Source: Candidatus Hydrogenedentota bacterium (lineage in GTDB: Bacteria; Hydrogenedentota; Hydrogenedentia; Hydrogenedentales; CAITNO01). From it: DNA of 6,100 bases. The notes beneath the pieces are model-generated. The model saw nothing but the letters and a program-made list of their open reading frames with translations. It was not told where the DNA came from and made no database searches. The translations under genes were made by a program, and so were the position numbers. The stretch covers positions 1-6,100 of the forward strand of contig CAIJOU010000879.1 in NCBI GenBank assembly GCA_903822375.1. Reading direction: 5' to 3'. Every line of letters starts with the position of its first letter. Position 1 is the stretch's first letter. Shown here one piece after another: positions 4,334 to 6,100 of this stretch.

Positions 4334-6100
4334 TCAGCTCTCGGTTTCGGTTTCGGGCATCGCCGTGAGACGGGGCCTGGGCAGCATCAGCATTTCACCG
4401 TAGAAATACCCTTCGTGCTCCTGAATGAGGATGTGCCGGTGGCAAACGGGGCAGTTTATCTCGCCGTCGGCATGCGTTTCCGCATTGAGCCGGATGAACG
4501 TGCTGCAGAATGGGCACGCGATGCTGCGCGCCTCGTTCCTGTGATAGTCCTGAAGCACCTCTTCGATCCTGCCCTTCTTGTAGCAGGCCACGAACGCGTC
4601 CACAAACTTGGGATCGAACTGGCTGCCCCTGCCGTCGACGAGCGTCTGAATGGCCACCTCCGATGTGAGCCCCTTGCGGTAGGGACGGGTGCTGGTCATG
4701 GCGTCAAAGGTGTCCGCCACGGCTATTATCCGGCCCTCTATGGGAATATCCGCCCCCTTCAGGCCGAAGGGATACCCCGCGCCATCCCACCGCTCGTGGT
4801 GATAGAGGCAGTAGGGAATCACGGGCTGCAGAAACTTGACGTCGCGCAAGAGGTCGGCCCCCCGCTCGGGATGCACCTTCATCTTGTCGAATTCCTCCTC
4901 GGTAAGCGGGTCCGGCTTGCCGAGAATGGCGTTGTCCACCGCGATCTTGCCGACATCGTGCAGCACGCCGCCCATCTGCACCTCGCGCTGTTTGGCTTCG
5001 CTCCAGCCCAGTTCCCGGGCGATCTCCACGGCGAAATTGGTCACGCGCCAGGTGTGGCCGACCGTGTAGTGGTCCCGCAGTTCGATCGCGTTGGCCAGCA
5101 CCAGCAGGGTGTCCTGGTAGGACTGCTCCACCATGCGCACGTACTGGGCGTTCTTGATGGCGGTGGCGGCGGGCCCGGCAAGCGCTACAAGCAGCTCAAG
5201 GTCGCTGTTCTTGAAGGCATCGGTCAGTCCGTGGCTGTCGACATAGATGACTCCCAGCCTCTCGTCCTGATGGGTCAGCGGCGCGCACATGGCGGAGGAG
5301 ATGTTCTGCGCTATGATGCTGACGCCCGCACTGAAGCGCGAATCGTCCAGGGCGTTGCAGGTGATGACCGCCTCGCCGTGCTGAAACGCGCGGCGGACGA
5401 TGGTGGTGCTCACGTGCACGCTCTCCGAACCGGCCTTGGAGTGGACATACTCCACCCGCGGGTCATCGCCGTCGTCGGGCTTGAGCAGGATCACGCCCGT
5501 GTCCGCCGGAAGCAGGGAAAACACCTCGTCCATAATGCGGCTGAACACGCCCGACAGCTTCTGTTCGCTCGCAATGGCCTGGTTGGCGGCGTACACCGCC
5601 GTGAGCCGTTTCTGGATCTCCCGCAGCCGGTCGTCGCCCGTGGACTTTTCGGGCACCTGGAAGAAGGTGCGGTAAATGTTCTTGGCGTCGCTGGCCTCGA
5701 AAGACTCCCCCCCGTCGGACTGGAACACCCGCATCTTGGATTCGGTGTTTATCGTCTGCGCGCCCATATTAGCGGCGCGAAACTGGAGGTGCTGGCCGCC
5801 GGCCCGAATCACCTCCCCATCAACGAGAATATGCTCAAGAATGCGCCTGTTTCCGATGAAGGTGCCGTTGCCGCTGCCGAGGTCCTTGAGCAGGCACCCC
5901 TCTGTTTCGCTGTTCGTGAGCGTGGTTGTGACCATGGTATACCCGCCCGAAGAGGAAATCGAGCGCCGTGCGTTGACCTTGCATTTCACCCCGTAGCCGA
6001 TATCCACCATTATGTCAACCGGGGGCCAGTTGCCGCTTTCGTAATTTGTTTGGCCCGTTGCTTCGCTGCCCCCGCCTCCGCCCCCGCCGCCGGGAGTGGG
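4334..6100 (-). CDS. FHA-GAF-HD-GYP protein with C-terminal zinc ribbon, predicted c-di-GMP phosphodiesterase (5' end outside window)
   Basis: The frame stays open to the window edge beyond the Met at 6008-6010, through a Pro-Thr-Pro and an eight-glycine run (6068-6091), so the N-terminus is missing. Residues count from that Met. A divergent FHA domain spans about 1-80 (IGYG at 4-7, DLGSGNGTF at 43-51). A helical linker follows (about 125-150), then a GAF domain (about 152-290). The HD-GYP domain (about 300-475) has His319, His351-Asp352 in HDVGKI, His380 in HPERG, HHERWDGAGYP (404-414) and Asp433 in VADTFDAMTSTRPYR. These are the metal-binding and GYP residues of active enzymes that hydrolyse cyclic di-GMP. 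A four-cysteine zinc ribbon (CPFC 499-502, CPVC 520-523) is added after it. The protein is probably cytosolic; no membrane segment is visible in this part. GAF ligand and FHA partner are unknown. The sigma-54 activator lies 441 bp downstream on the same strand. Confidence 0.95.
   Translation of the reverse strand, partial: PTPGGGGGGGGSEATGQTNYESGNWPPVDIMVDIGYGVKCKVNARRSISSSGGYTMVTTTLTNSETEGCLLKDLGSGNGTFIGNRRILEHILVDGEVIRAGGQHLQFRAANMGAQTINTESKMRVFQSDGGESFEASDAKNIYRTFFQVPEKSTGDDRLREIQKRLTAVYAANQAIASEQKLSGVFSRIMDEVFSLLPADTGVILLKPDDGDDPRVEYVHSKAGSESVHVSTTIVRRAFQHGEAVITCNALDDSRFSAGVSIIAQNISSAMCAPLTHQDERLGVIYVDSHGLTDAFKNSDLELLVALAGPAATAIKNAQYVRMVEQSYQDTLLVLANAIELRDHYTVGHTWRVTNFAVEIARELGWSEAKQREVQMGGVLHDVGKIAVDNAILGKPDPLTEEEFDKMKVHPERGADLLRDVKFLQPVIPYCLYHHERWDGAGYPFGLKGADIPIEGRIIAVADTFDAMTSTRPYRKGLTSEVAIQTLVDGRGSQFDPKFVDAFVACYKKGRIEEVLQDYHRNEARSIACPFCSTFIRLNAETHADGEINCPVCHRHILIQEHEGYFYGEMLMLPRPRLTAMPETETES

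Overview
The window is GC-rich, gene-dense bacterial DNA with four protein genes and one gene remnant. No gene here fixes the taxon. A secreted-type beta-sandwich protein, an orphan CysC, a sigma-54 activator and a multidomain FHA-GAF-HD-GYP protein together suggest a free-living, large-genome Gram-negative lineage such as Hydrogenedentota, Planctomycetota or Myxococcota. That placement is inference only.

Layout. Positions 1-1566 (+) hold the 3' end of a gene for a large beta-rich, probably exported protein. A 152-bp gap follows, with a good extended -10 promoter, and then cysC (1719-2348, +), adenylylsulfate kinase. Next is a 179-bp convergent gap packed with repeats: a heptanucleotide tandem repeat that overlaps the cysC stop, two palindromic elements of one family, and between them a decayed copy of the last 16 codons of the neighbouring regulator gene. 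Positions 2528-3892 (-) encode a sigma-54-dependent activator (receiver-AAA+-Fis HTH) whose receiver has lost most of its phosphorylation pocket. It has its own promoter and ribosome-binding site. A 441-bp gap (3893-4333) holds no convincing gene but contains a long imperfect hairpin and a second heptanucleotide repeat. Positions 4334-6100 (-) encode an FHA-GAF-HD-GYP-zinc-ribbon protein, a predicted cyclic-di-GMP phosphodiesterase, whose N-terminus lies beyond the window.

How the parts work together. CysC makes PAPS, the sulfate donor for assimilation or for sulfotransferases; no other sulfur gene is visible. The HD-GYP protein and the sigma-54 activator lie on the same strand and are both signalling proteins, so a shared regulatory role is possible, but the long gap and the separate promoter argue against a simple operon. 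No complete new defence or mobile system is visible. The least ordinary features are the repeat-rich convergent gap with its regulator-tail remnant, the degenerate receiver, and the divergent FHA and added zinc ribbon of the HD-GYP protein.
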